Notes: a model not told the origin generated them from the letters alone. DNA of 8,514 bases from JARRRL01 sp037380725 (GCA_037380725.1 JARRRL010000229.1:1-8514); one strand, 5' to 3'; positions 1 to 6,474 are shown, counted from the stretch's first letter. Numbers and translations: made by a program.

Positions 1-1
1 T

Positions 2-62
2 TTGTCAACACGCCCGTAGGGTCGTCCACAGTAAATGCACACGCTGCGTAGCATCGTCCACA
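2..62 (+). promoter_or_regulatory. Cluster of three DnaA-box-like nonamers
   Basis: The nonamers ttgtcaaca (2-10), tcgtccaca (22-30) and tcgtccaca (54-62) each differ from the TTATCCACA consensus at two positions. The last two are part of an identical 10-bp word, tcgtccacag, repeated 32 bp apart (three helical turns). Weak boxes of this kind are common in plasmid origins. Alone they would be poor evidence; beside iterons they are plausible. Confidence 0.45.
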
Positions 63-230
63 GAGATATCACTACGGAACTTTATGGAGTCTACCGTTTT
101 GATAGATAAGGATATGAGGCATTTGAAATGAGCCAGAAACCCAAACTAATTTCTATAAAAATTACAAAAGATACTACAACTACTAGTGAGCATAATAAGC
201 TAGTTAAAACAATAAGATATAGATTTTTTC

Positions 231-374
231 GTGAGTTTTCCTAGGTTAAAAGTGATTTCCCCCAGGTTAAAAGAGAGTTCTCCTAGGTTAAAAGTGATTT
301 CCCCTAGATCAAAAGAGAGTTCTCCAAGATAAATGATAGTTTCCCTAGATTACTGTGAGATCTCCCACATTCTC
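231..374 (+). repeat. Iteron array, seven 20-21 bp direct repeats
   Basis: Seven back-to-back units lie at 231-251, 252-272, 273-293, 294-314, 315-334, 335-354 and 355-374. The first four are 21 bp and share a CC(T/C)AG(G/A)TTAAAA-like right part; the last three are 20 bp and more degenerate. Odd-numbered units begin gtgagtt or gagagtt, while units 2 and 4 begin gtgattt, so the array also has a 42-bp dimer period. A 21-bp spacing puts each unit on the same face of the helix, as is usual for Rep-binding iterons. The binding protein is inferred to be the product of the adjacent rep gene. Confidence 0.8.
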
Positions 375-375
375 T

Positions 376-384
376 TGTGTATAA
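376..384 (-). promoter_or_regulatory. DnaA box (consensus match)
   Basis: Read on the minus strand this is ttatacaca, a full match to the relaxed E. coli DnaA-box consensus TTWTNCACA. It lies directly against the right end of the iteron array. A single nonamer can occur by chance, but its position argues for a role in origin function. Confidence 0.6.
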
Positions 385-449
385 CTGATATGCTCTAGCT
401 AAAGTTAACGCATTGATTAGTATAATAAACGTCCATAAGTATGCTAATT

Positions 450-479
450 GTATTATTACTTCATGAGGAGAAATAATAC
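450..479. repeat. Inverted repeat, 8-bp perfect arms
   Basis: gtattatt at 450-457 is the exact reverse complement of aataatac at 472-479, separated by 14 nt. The stem is AT-rich. It could be a small RNA hairpin or a protein-binding site near the origin; nothing here decides between them. Confidence 0.4.
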
Positions 480-540
480 GCTGGTAGTATCAATTTTTCC
501 CTCGAAGGAGCCAAATAATGTTTTGGTTATAAATTAATCT

Positions 541-582
541 AGGACAACTCACAAATCAAACGATAGATCGAAAGGTTGTCCT
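541..582. repeat. Inverted repeat, 8-bp arms with nested palindrome
   Basis: aggacaac (541-548) pairs with gttgtcct (575-582). The 26-nt loop contains cgatagatcg, itself a cgat/atcg palindrome, so the element can draw as a branched or stacked hairpin. It lies downstream of rep on the rep strand. A role in transcript 3' end formation or as a structured RNA is possible but unproven. Confidence 0.4.
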
Positions 583-713
583 AATGAGAGGGAGATGTGG
601 TTAGAGGGTATACACACACAAATTATATGAGCAATGACAATTTCATACTCGCGTAAGCATGTATGAGATTCATGAGATGTGAAGTTTGTAATGCTAGTAA
701 CCGATGACTTAAC

Positions 714-1745
714 TTAACCAGCTGGTAGAGAAGTGGCTTTTCGAACAGAAGTGTAGGGTTTTTTGACGTCTACTGGTTTGACATGGGTTTGCGTTCGCCA
801 AAGAGTAACGCACTTTTTAGTTGGAATAAGCTTCAATTGAGGATATAGATTTGTAACAATCTCTACTTTCTTAGCAAAATCTCTGCGAAAGGTATTTTTT
901 GGTGATGTTTTGGTGGAAAAAAGCTCGTAAACCTCATCCCATGTCAATGTGATATTGTGTTTACCACTTTTTCTTAAGTAGAAGTTGGTGTACGTACCCC
1001 ATATATAAATATCAAGTGCTGCTGGAGAACGGTGTTTGCACAGTTCAACAACTGTCGGGCGATGCAACACAACACGGGATTGCGCCACTACATTGGCGAA
1101 ATCCTGGCTAACTTCTGCCATTCCGGCAACGATGCCGTGCTTGTTGAGGCGCATGCTATCACGACAAAATATCGGAAATCTAATTTCTTCTACGACCTGT
1201 TCAGTTTGAGTTACGCGAGTGGTTCTGATACCAATGACCGTTCTCATCAGAGCCAAAAGCGCTTCTTCATATTTTCTAACGGTGCCTTTTTCACCATAAC
1301 TTGGTGTGATACCAAAAGAACGCATCAGCTCAGAAACATTTTCTTTCAAATCCACATATGGCTCACCCGTATGGACGAGTGTTGTGATGATATGAAAGAG
1401 AATGATTCGAGCGGCTGAACCGCAGGGAAGTTTTTCACCATGTGAATTCGAATAATCGATTTGTTGCCAACGAAATTTTCGAGAAAAATGATTCTCGTTG
1501 TAACTACTTTGAGGAAGCGGACCAAGCACAAAGGGTGGGATTGTGTAGCAAAAACCAAAGGCATCTGTTTCACTTTTATTAAGTAGTTCCCCAATCGCAA
1601 TGAGTTGCTCATCGTTAAACCTGGAAAAGTCAGACCACGATATTTTATCAATCGTACTTGAATCTAAATGACGGATATGGTCAGGCTTCATGGATGCGAT
1701 CGGGTTGATTGTACCCTCCTCTTTTTTTGTGCCCTGCTTGCTCAT
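714..1745 (-). CDS. repA: Plasmid replication initiator, RepA_C family
   Basis: This 343-residue protein should bind the origin iterons and start plasmid replication. Its central part reads like the plasmid-encoded RepA_C family: LPCGSAARIILFHIITT (about residues 106-122) corresponds to the family's conserved glycine-proline/leucine-rich helix, followed by LMRSFGI (140-146), a GEKGTVRKYEEALLALM region (151-167), and the C-terminal LDIYIWGTYTNFYL (244-257) with FRRDFAKKVE near 287-295. The length is normal for the family. Translation from ATG at 1745 is supported by AGGAAGG on the minus strand at 1757-1751, five bases upstream. The gene is divergent from parA and its 3' end faces the iteron array. 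The polar N-terminal 30 residues are less conserved-looking. Family assignment is from motif recall, not a search. Confidence 0.87.
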   Translation of the reverse strand: MSKQGTKKEEGTINPIASMKPDHIRHLDSSTIDKISWSDFSRFNDEQLIAIGELLNKSETDAFGFCYTIPPFVLGPLPQSSYNENHFSRKFRWQQIDYSNSHGEKLPCGSAARIILFHIITTLVHTGEPYVDLKENVSELMRSFGITPSYGEKGTVRKYEEALLALMRTVIGIRTTRVTQTEQVVEEIRFPIFCRDSMRLNKHGIVAGMAEVSQDFANVVAQSRVVLHRPTVVELCKHRSPAALDIYIWGTYTNFYLRKSGKHNITLTWDEVYELFSTKTSPKNTFRRDFAKKVEIVTNLYPQLKLIPTKKCVTLWRTQTHVKPVDVKKPYTSVRKATSLPAG

Positions 1746-1850
1746 TCCTGCCTTCCTGCGTGTGATTGTTCCGTGTCAGTTTTTTACTTACATCGCTCAA
1801 CGCTGAGAATGGTTAAAATATAATCAAAATATTTGTTCAGAGGAACTCAT

Positions 1851-1895
1851 ATAGTGCGATAAACAGACCTTGAATGCAAGCGGTAACAGCACTAT
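1851..1895. promoter_or_regulatory. Candidate par operator (inverted repeat)
   Basis: atagtgc (1851-1857) and gcactat (1889-1895) are perfect 7-bp inverted arms 31 bp apart. The right arm overlaps the -10 box of the parA promoter and the left arm lies just upstream of the -35. ParA proteins with an N-terminal helix-turn-helix, as here, are known in P1 and F to repress their own promoter, so this is the natural place for such binding. Binding itself is inferred. Confidence 0.45.
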
Positions 1896-1898
1896 CAT
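1870..1898 (+). promoter_or_regulatory. Sigma70-type promoter of parAB
   Basis: TTGAAT (1870-1875) and TATCAT (1893-1898) are separated by the optimal 17 bp, each with good agreement to the -35 and -10 consensus. The start site would fall near 1905, about 30 bp before the parA ATG. Confidence 0.6.
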
Positions 1899-1934
1899 CC
1901 AAAACACAAATTTTTTTATTACTTGGGGTTTAAA

Positions 1935-3215
1935 ATGAACTTAGATCTTTACTACAAAGAATTGAAACAGGTGACAGAAACAGCAGATTCATTTATCAAA
2001 ACGATAAAAGAAGCAACAGCTGGAAGAGTAGATCGAATAGCGGAGGAAAACGAGGATCAAGCTTGTATTCGAAGGCCAATGGAGAGACGATTCCGTACTC
2101 GCGAGGTAACCCGCATGCTCGGTGTCAGTGAGTCGGGCCTTTACAAGGCTGAGCGAGAAGGTCGAATACCAAGAGCGGAGTATGTCCAAAACTCTGTGGG
2201 GAATCGAGTTCGAGATGGTTGGACAATTGATCAACTGCTTGATATCCGGAAAGTGTTCAATGCTCTTCCAACGGTTGGTCATCGTCCGATGGTTATATCC
2301 TTTCCCAACTTAAAAGGAGGCTGTTGGAAGACCACATTATCACTTCTCAGTGCTCAGTATTACGCGATAAGCGGATACCGTGTGCTACTGGTAGATACGG
2401 ATGCGCAAGGAACTTTGAGTTTTTTTCTGGGATATCAGCCAGATATTGATACCTCTTACGAAGACACCATTACCCCTTACTTGTTGTTCGATGACTCTGC
2501 TGGTGGCAAGTATGAAACGTTAGATTATGCGATACGGAAAACAGGTTGGCCGAATATTGATCTCATCCCAGCTAATCTAAACTTGGGTCTTATTGATACT
2601 TCTCTACCGATCGCGCTGGCTGAGGCACGTTCAGCAGAGGAAAAAACAGAGATTATTGAACGCTTGGCTTATGGCGTTTTGAGTTTGAATGAAAAATATG
2701 ATCTTATTATCGTAGATGGAACTCCTTCCTTGAATTTGCTGACAATCAGCACACTGATAGCCTGTGATCATGTGATTGTCCCCTGCCCTGCTCAGATGGC
2801 GGATTACGCAAGCACCATTCAATTTTTTCATAACTTGAAGAACTCCGTGCATTCTTTTGTTAACAATGGCGTTGAAGTTTCTTTTCCTGACTATCACATT
2901 TTGATTACAAAATATGCCAACGCTAAATACAGCAATTGGATGACGGCGATGATTCGAAAAACATTTGGTGCAAAGACGCTTGATAATGTTGTGAAGAAAA
3001 CTGATGAGATTGGTAAAACGGGAACGAAGATAACTACAATTTTCGAGCGTCAGCCCTCAAAGATGAGTAACCGTAAAAGTCATAATAATGCAACCGAAAT
3101 TTTTTCTTCTGTGTTTGATGAAATAGAGCAAAAAATAATTTCACCTTTTTGCCGTGGTGATGATGTTTTTGATGATGATTTTTTAGTCCGTAATTCTAAG
3201 GAGGTTGTGGTATGA
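1935..3215 (+). CDS. parA: Plasmid partition ATPase ParA (type Ia, with N-terminal HTH)
   Basis: ParA is a Walker ATPase that binds nucleoid DNA non-specifically and moves ParB-parS complexes apart. Seen in this 426-residue protein: a helical N-terminus, a MerR-like DNA-binding segment at about 53-106 (RFRTREVTRMLGVSESGLYK onward), the deviant Walker A motif KGGCWKTT (about 127-134), the A' motif DTDAQG (154-159) and Walker B IIVDGTPSLN (258-267). The long form with its own DNA-binding domain is the P1 ParA/F SopA class, in which ParA also represses the operon. I chose ATG at 1935, preceded by GGGG at 1925-1928; an in-frame TTG at 1923 would add four residues but lacks a better ribosome site. 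The stop overlaps parB. Confidence 0.93.
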   Translation: MNLDLYYKELKQVTETADSFIKTIKEATAGRVDRIAEENEDQACIRRPMERRFRTREVTRMLGVSESGLYKAEREGRIPRAEYVQNSVGNRVRDGWTIDQLLDIRKVFNALPTVGHRPMVISFPNLKGGCWKTTLSLLSAQYYAISGYRVLLVDTDAQGTLSFFLGYQPDIDTSYEDTITPYLLFDDSAGGKYETLDYAIRKTGWPNIDLIPANLNLGLIDTSLPIALAEARSAEEKTEIIERLAYGVLSLNEKYDLIIVDGTPSLNLLTISTLIACDHVIVPCPAQMADYASTIQFFHNLKNSVHSFVNNGVEVSFPDYHILITKYANAKYSNWMTAMIRKTFGAKTLDNVVKKTDEIGKTGTKITTIFERQPSKMSNRKSHNNATEIFSSVFDEIEQKIISPFCRGDDVFDDDFLVRNSKEVVV

Positions 3216-4321
3216 GTAAGGACGGTGATTTTTTGGATCTGGATTTTTTGGAAAACCAAGTTGTGAGAAAAGACAATAATAAGAATCCTTCTAGAGAAGT
3301 GGCGTCACCTGCTGCAAGAATGGTCTCGGACTCTAAGCGAGATTCGATTCTTGGTCGAACAATGAAGCGTCGTGATGACAGAAGGGATTTGGAAAAGAAA
3401 ATTTCAGAGCTTGAGGGGCAATTGAAAGTATCTCAAAACTCGCTTGTACTCGACATGCCCGTTTCAAAAGTACGTGTAAAGTTTACGAAGACATTGGTTG
3501 ATCCTGAAGAGATTGATATCAGTCCAGAAAATCAGCGGGTTCAAGAGTTACTCGATAAAGAATCGGTCCGCGACATTTACGAGAGCATATTGAATGAGGG
3601 ACAAGCAGAGCCTGGTTTTCTGCGTAGAAAGCCGAATGGTCGCTATGAATTGATATCAGGATCTAGACGTTTGTATTGCGTGAAGCAAATAGAAGATAGG
3701 CAGTATCTTGCCTTGGTTGGAGATATTCCTGATGTAGATGTTAGGCGCTTGAGTCGGCTTGAGAACCAGCAATCTCCAATTTCGGTATATGAAAGATCTT
3801 TGTCGTTCAAGCATGATGTTGACGGCAAGAGGGTCAAGAGCTGGGACGCATTAGCAGCTTTGGAAGGTATGTCTCAGCGACAGATCATGAAATATAAGGC
3901 GCTCAGCGAGCTCCCTGTGGAGATTGTTCGGTCTTTCCCTTCTCCTTCTGATCTTTCTTTGGTGTTTTCCGATTGGATTATTTCCAAAATAAGAAGTAGC
4001 GATGCTGTTAAACAGCGATTTATAGAAATTGCTATGGGGTTGATCAACGACAAGGAACGATGGGCAGAAGAGAATCGAAGTCGAACTGCTACTGATGTGA
4101 TGGCGATTTACAAAAGTTCTATGCGTATTAGATCAGAGTCACCCACACGAAAAAAAGCATTAGTTTATAAATCTCCGAAAGGGAGTTCTGTAGTTAAACA
4201 CACGATTTCAAACAAGGGAACCCATAAGTTGGAGTTTGTTGATCTACCTGAACCTAAGTTAGAGAAGCTCATTCAATCGTTGATGCGTTATTTGGGATTA
4301 GAACTCTCCAATGAAACATGA
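3212..4321 (+). CDS. parB: Plasmid partition protein ParB (SopB-like)
   Basis: ParB binds the centromere parS, spreads along DNA and stimulates ParA. In this 369-residue protein residues 1-80 are charged and probably include the ParA-interaction region. The ParB core begins near 85, with GQAEPGFLRR (130-139, box I) and ELISGSRRL (146-154, box II). GSRR stands where chromosomal ParB has GERR, the nucleotide-binding arginine motif. A helix-turn-helix with SWDALAALEGMSQRQIMKY lies at about 210-228. The C-terminal 100 residues should hold dimerisation and extra DNA contacts. Translation is coupled to parA by an ATGA overlap, with a strong AAGGAGG at 3198-3204. The protein is somewhat longer than F SopB, mainly at the N-terminus. 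Confidence 0.92.
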   Translation: MSKDGDFLDLDFLENQVVRKDNNKNPSREVASPAARMVSDSKRDSILGRTMKRRDDRRDLEKKISELEGQLKVSQNSLVLDMPVSKVRVKFTKTLVDPEEIDISPENQRVQELLDKESVRDIYESILNEGQAEPGFLRRKPNGRYELISGSRRLYCVKQIEDRQYLALVGDIPDVDVRRLSRLENQQSPISVYERSLSFKHDVDGKRVKSWDALAALEGMSQRQIMKYKALSELPVEIVRSFPSPSDLSLVFSDWIISKIRSSDAVKQRFIEIAMGLINDKERWAEENRSRTATDVMAIYKSSMRIRSESPTRKKALVYKSPKGSSVVKHTISNKGTHKLEFVDLPEPKLEKLIQSLMRYLGLELSNET

Positions 4322-4362
4322 ACAGGGTGCAGGATTTTTTCGAAGAATCGTAAAGAAAGCGA

Positions 4363-4386
4363 AGTTTGACACACGTGTGTCAAGCT
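4363..4386. promoter_or_regulatory. parS: Candidate parS centromere palindrome
   Basis: ttgacacacgtgtgtcaa (4366-4383) is a perfect 18-bp palindrome. It extends to 24 bp (4363-4386) with one mismatched pair. It begins 45 bp after the parB stop, the expected place for parS in P1/F-type loci (promoter, parA, parB, parS). The sequence itself is not the known F or P1 site, as expected for a different ParB specificity. It also contains TTGACA, but no matching -10 box was found, so a promoter reading is less likely. Confidence 0.65.
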
Positions 4387-4392
4387 GTGGGA

Positions 4393-4435
4393 TGATCGAT
4401 CACAGCGGCGCATACACATGTGCATCATGCCGCTG
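4393..4435. repeat. Accessory palindromes next to parS candidate
   Basis: A perfect 10-bp palindrome, tgatcgatca, lies at 4393-4402. It is followed immediately by a stem with 7-bp perfect arms, cagcggc (4403-4409) and gccgctg (4429-4435), whose loop contains the 8-bp palindrome cacatgtg. Together with the 18-bp palindrome this makes a compact cluster within about 75 bp. It may be a compound centromere, or the GC stem may help to end the parAB transcript, though no T-run follows it directly. Confidence 0.45.
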
Positions 4436-4493
4436 GCTGGCTTGTGATTGGCTTATTGAGACCGTCGTGAATCATCGCAGGGTTCCACGATAA

Positions 4494-4922
4494 AATTTTT
4501 ACTTTGCAGATATGTTTGTATAAGAACACTCGTAAACCCATTTTTATGAAATGCGGCTTGTGAATTCGGAAAGGCTTGAAGAACATTTAGATTGATTTAT
4601 AGTCATGGGACAGCGCTCGACCTAGGTGTTTAAAATCACCCAAGCCGAGCTAAGCAAAACCAGATCTCAACAAAAGCGAAAAATCCGGTATGCCTGAGCC
4701 CATTTTAGGTCATTCAGTATCCCACAGCAAAACCTCTTGTTTGGCGCATTTGTCTGCGCTATCTCGTCGTGTTCGTCTCTCGTTCTCTGCGCTGTTGCGT
4801 TGTACAGAGTCGTATCGCTTTATCGATCTTGCCTGTTTAAGGCTTGCCCCCTCCCCTTTGCTCTTGTTCATGCCACGTCGTTGTTCGAGTCTGGTCTCAT
4901 TTTGTACGAAGGAGACTAGCTT
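4494..4922. other. Intergenic region before the membrane protein gene
   Basis: I see no gene here. The left part is AT-rich like the par region. At 4620-4640 the palindrome acctaggt runs into ggtg(8 nt)cacc; the words cctagg and ttaaaa also occur in the origin iterons, though spaced differently. From about 4690 to 4908 the plus strand is pyrimidine-rich and the composition changes to the more GC-rich type of the right half. Short open frames on both strands here lack ribosome sites and overlap the next gene. The region ends with AAGGAG (4909-4914), the ribosome site of the next gene. Confidence 0.5.
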
Positions 4923-6419
4923 ATGGACTATCAATCTGCTCAACCCGCACGCTCTGTCGGTGACAAATTCACCCATTCTTTGTTCCTCTTTATCGGTAGT
5001 TGGCGCAACTTGCTTGGCGGATTCATCGTCGTAGCACTGACTTTAGTCAGCATAAAATTCAATCTGGAAATGGCGAAACAGATGAGCGTTGATCAGAGCA
5101 GCGAAACGCTCTTGATGGCGGGATATGGTTTGCTGGATCTGGCTTGTGTTTTCTTGGCGGGATACTTGGGGGCCAAAAGTCGCAGTCTCTTTCGACGCAT
5201 CATGGCGCGTTTGTTGTTTGTCTTTCTGATGTCGCTCAGTTTGTGGGCCGCGTGCTCGTATGCGCTGATGATTGATGCGATAAAAGAGAACACGAGCGTC
5301 AACAACACGATTGTTGAAAAGCGTTCGGCACTGGATATTCAGCGGCAAAACGTGGTGATTTGGCAGGATAATCTGGCGAATACGGAGCGACACAAAACGC
5401 GCTTTTCGAAAACCTTGACCAAAGAGCAAGAGAAACTAAGCCGCATTCAATCGGAGCTGAGTGAACTGGAATCAGCCCTCCCCCAACCCACAATGGCGAT
5501 TTATCATCGTGTGGCACCCTACTCCCCGCTCTCGGCGGATGCTTTGGCGTTGTTGGTGCGTATTTTATGGAGTGTTGCTCTGGTCATCAGTCCGGTGTTG
5601 TTGCTGACCTTTTTGGCGGTGGAGATCACCAGTGATGCGCCCCCTCCTCCTTTCAAGTTAAAACCGAAACCGCGACGCTGGGGGCGGCGTATTACGCGGG
5701 CGCTAAGGCGTATTCAAACGAATACACCGAAGTCCGTATCGACTACAGCGGTGCGTACCCAAACGAATACACCCGTGCGTACTCAAACGAATACACCGAA
5801 TACGGATATGCGTATTCAAATGAATACACCCGTGCGTACCCAAATGAATACAGTGAGTACAGATACGCGTATTCAAACGAATACACCCGTGCGTACTCAA
5901 ACGAATACACCGAATACGGATACGCGTATTCAAACGGATACACCCGTGCGTACTCAAACGAATACACCGAATACGGATACGCGTATTCAAACGAATACAC
6001 CCGTGCGTACCCAAACGAATACACCGAATACGGCTACGCGTATTCAAACGGATACGCCCGTGCGTACTCAAACGAATACATCGAATACGGCTAAGCGTAC
6101 TCAAACGAATACACCAAAGCTTGTATCGACTACAGCTAAGCGTACTCAAACGAATACACCGAAGTCCGTATCGATCCGTAAACGAGCGTTGCCCAAGCCT
6201 AAAGAGGGTATTCAGCGAGACACCGGTACGCGTGGCGATGCGGGGAACCGATACGCCAATCTGCGCCAGGCTGTCTTGGACGGGCGGGTTAAACCCACCA
6301 ATCGTCAGGTCCAGAAGGCCTGTCTTTGCGGTCAGTCCGTTGCCAGTCGCTATCTTCAGTCACAGGAAAAAGAGGGCGTTATTGTTCTGAATCGCGGCGT
6401 TTATACCGTAAATACATAA
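4923..6419 (+). CDS. Four-TM membrane protein with heptad-repeat linker and C-terminal HTH-like domain
   Basis: I do not recognise a named family. Seen in 498 residues: hydrophobic segments at about 29-47, 63-83, 93-118 and 206-234; a charged, coiled-coil-like stretch at about 125-186; a proline and arginine-rich patch at 239-263 (PPPPFKLKPKPRRWGRR); fifteen copies of R-[IT]-Q-[TM]-[ND]-T-[PSV] between 263 and 413; and a C-terminal domain at 443-498 that looks like a winged helix (TNRQVQKACLCGQSVASRYL then a short strand pair). Positive loops at 85-96 and after 239 put both ends in the cytoplasm and the coiled coil outside, so the last domain could reach DNA. The outline resembles FtsK without its motor domain. 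A membrane tether for plasmid DNA is inference. The start at 4923 has AAGGAG eight bases upstream. Confidence 0.8.
   Translation: MDYQSAQPARSVGDKFTHSLFLFIGSWRNLLGGFIVVALTLVSIKFNLEMAKQMSVDQSSETLLMAGYGLLDLACVFLAGYLGAKSRSLFRRIMARLLFVFLMSLSLWAACSYALMIDAIKENTSVNNTIVEKRSALDIQRQNVVIWQDNLANTERHKTRFSKTLTKEQEKLSRIQSELSELESALPQPTMAIYHRVAPYSPLSADALALLVRILWSVALVISPVLLLTFLAVEITSDAPPPPFKLKPKPRRWGRRITRALRRIQTNTPKSVSTTAVRTQTNTPVRTQTNTPNTDMRIQMNTPVRTQMNTVSTDTRIQTNTPVRTQTNTPNTDTRIQTDTPVRTQTNTPNTDTRIQTNTPVRTQTNTPNTATRIQTDTPVRTQTNTSNTAKRTQTNTPKLVSTTAKRTQTNTPKSVSIRKRALPKPKEGIQRDTGTRGDAGNRYANLRQAVLDGRVKPTNRQVQKACLCGQSVASRYLQSQEKEGVIVLNRGVYTVNT
5709..6161 (+). repeat. Coding tandem repeat, 15 heptad units in 57-bp composite periods
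   Basis: Fifteen 21-bp units encode R-[IT]-Q-[TM]-[ND]-T-[PSV]. In the middle they form a higher-order 57-bp (19-codon) period made of RIQTNTP, VRTQTNTP and NTDT. Copies match closely even at third codon positions, which points to recent expansion by slippage or unequal recombination, not to selection on the protein alone. All period lengths are multiples of three, so copy-number change keeps the reading frame. The repeat also keeps several other frames open by chance on both strands. Confidence 0.93.
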
Positions 6420-6474
6420 AAAACCGAAACGGCTGAAGGGGGGGCGGACTCAGTACTTTATTTTACTGTTAACC

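Larger units (their letters stand above)
1..384. other. oriV: Candidate plasmid replication origin (oriV)
   Basis: Seen: this stretch combines the parts expected of an iteron-type theta origin. They are DnaA-box-like nonamers at 2-10, 22-30 and 54-62, an AT-rich stretch at about 125-230, a run of direct repeats at 231-374, and a consensus-quality DnaA box at 376-384. There is no credible gene here. The neighbouring initiator gene is on the minus strand and is transcribed towards this region, so the origin lies downstream of rep. Inference: Rep binds the repeats, DnaA binds the boxes, and the AT-rich part is the melting site. The left boundary is unknown because the window starts here. Confidence 0.75.
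385..713. other. Non-coding region between oriV and rep 3' end, with three inverted repeats
   Basis: No convincing gene is present. The stretch is AT-rich and holds three inverted repeats: 450-457/472-479 (gtattatt with aataatac, 14-nt loop), 541-548/575-582 (aggacaac with gttgtcct, with a second small palindrome cgatagatcg in its loop) and 643-648/661-666 (tcatac with gtatga). None is followed by a clear T-run on either strand, so none is a textbook rho-independent terminator for rep, although the last lies about 50 bp past the rep stop. A DnaA-box-like gtatacaca (one mismatch) is at 609-617. Confidence 0.5.
1746..1934. promoter_or_regulatory. Divergent rep / parA intergenic control region
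   Basis: These 189 bp hold the 5' control sequences of both rep (minus) and parA (plus). The parA side has a good promoter (1870-1898) and an inverted repeat overlapping it. No equally good -35/-10 pair was found for rep; AT-rich sequence around 1815-1835, including the 6-bp inverted repeat aaatat/atattt (1816-1821/1829-1834), is the likely area. A half-site gtgtca at 1773-1778 resembles one arm of the candidate parS palindrome. Confidence 0.6.

Noticed and set aside
231..374. CRISPR array
   Set aside because: The 20-21 bp units are contiguous with no unique spacers, so they are iterons.
505..532. Tiny ORF (MFWL) with a strong AAGGAG ribosome site at 505-510
   Set aside because: Four codons cannot be supported as a gene and no downstream gene exists for it to regulate as a leader peptide.
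4366..4371. TTGACA as a promoter -35 box
   Set aside because: No -10 box at suitable spacing, and the hexamer is one arm of a perfect 18-bp palindrome.
4311..4493. 60-codon open frame overlapping the parB 3' end
   Set aside because: No ribosome site, no recognisable domain, and it runs through the palindrome cluster that better explains this stretch as parS.
4710..4976. Minus-strand open frame with charged composition
   Set aside because: It begins inside the membrane gene, has no ribosome site and no recognisable family; the purine-rich strand alone explains the composition.
4690..5034. 114-codon plus-strand open frame before and inside the membrane gene
   Set aside because: It has no ribosome site, low-complexity serine/leucine content, and overlaps the well-supported start at 4923 in another frame.
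5703..6149. Two long minus-strand open frames across the heptad repeats, rich in tyrosine or arginine/isoleucine
   Set aside because: The repeat periods are multiples of three and contain no stop in these frames, so the frames are by-products of the repeat.
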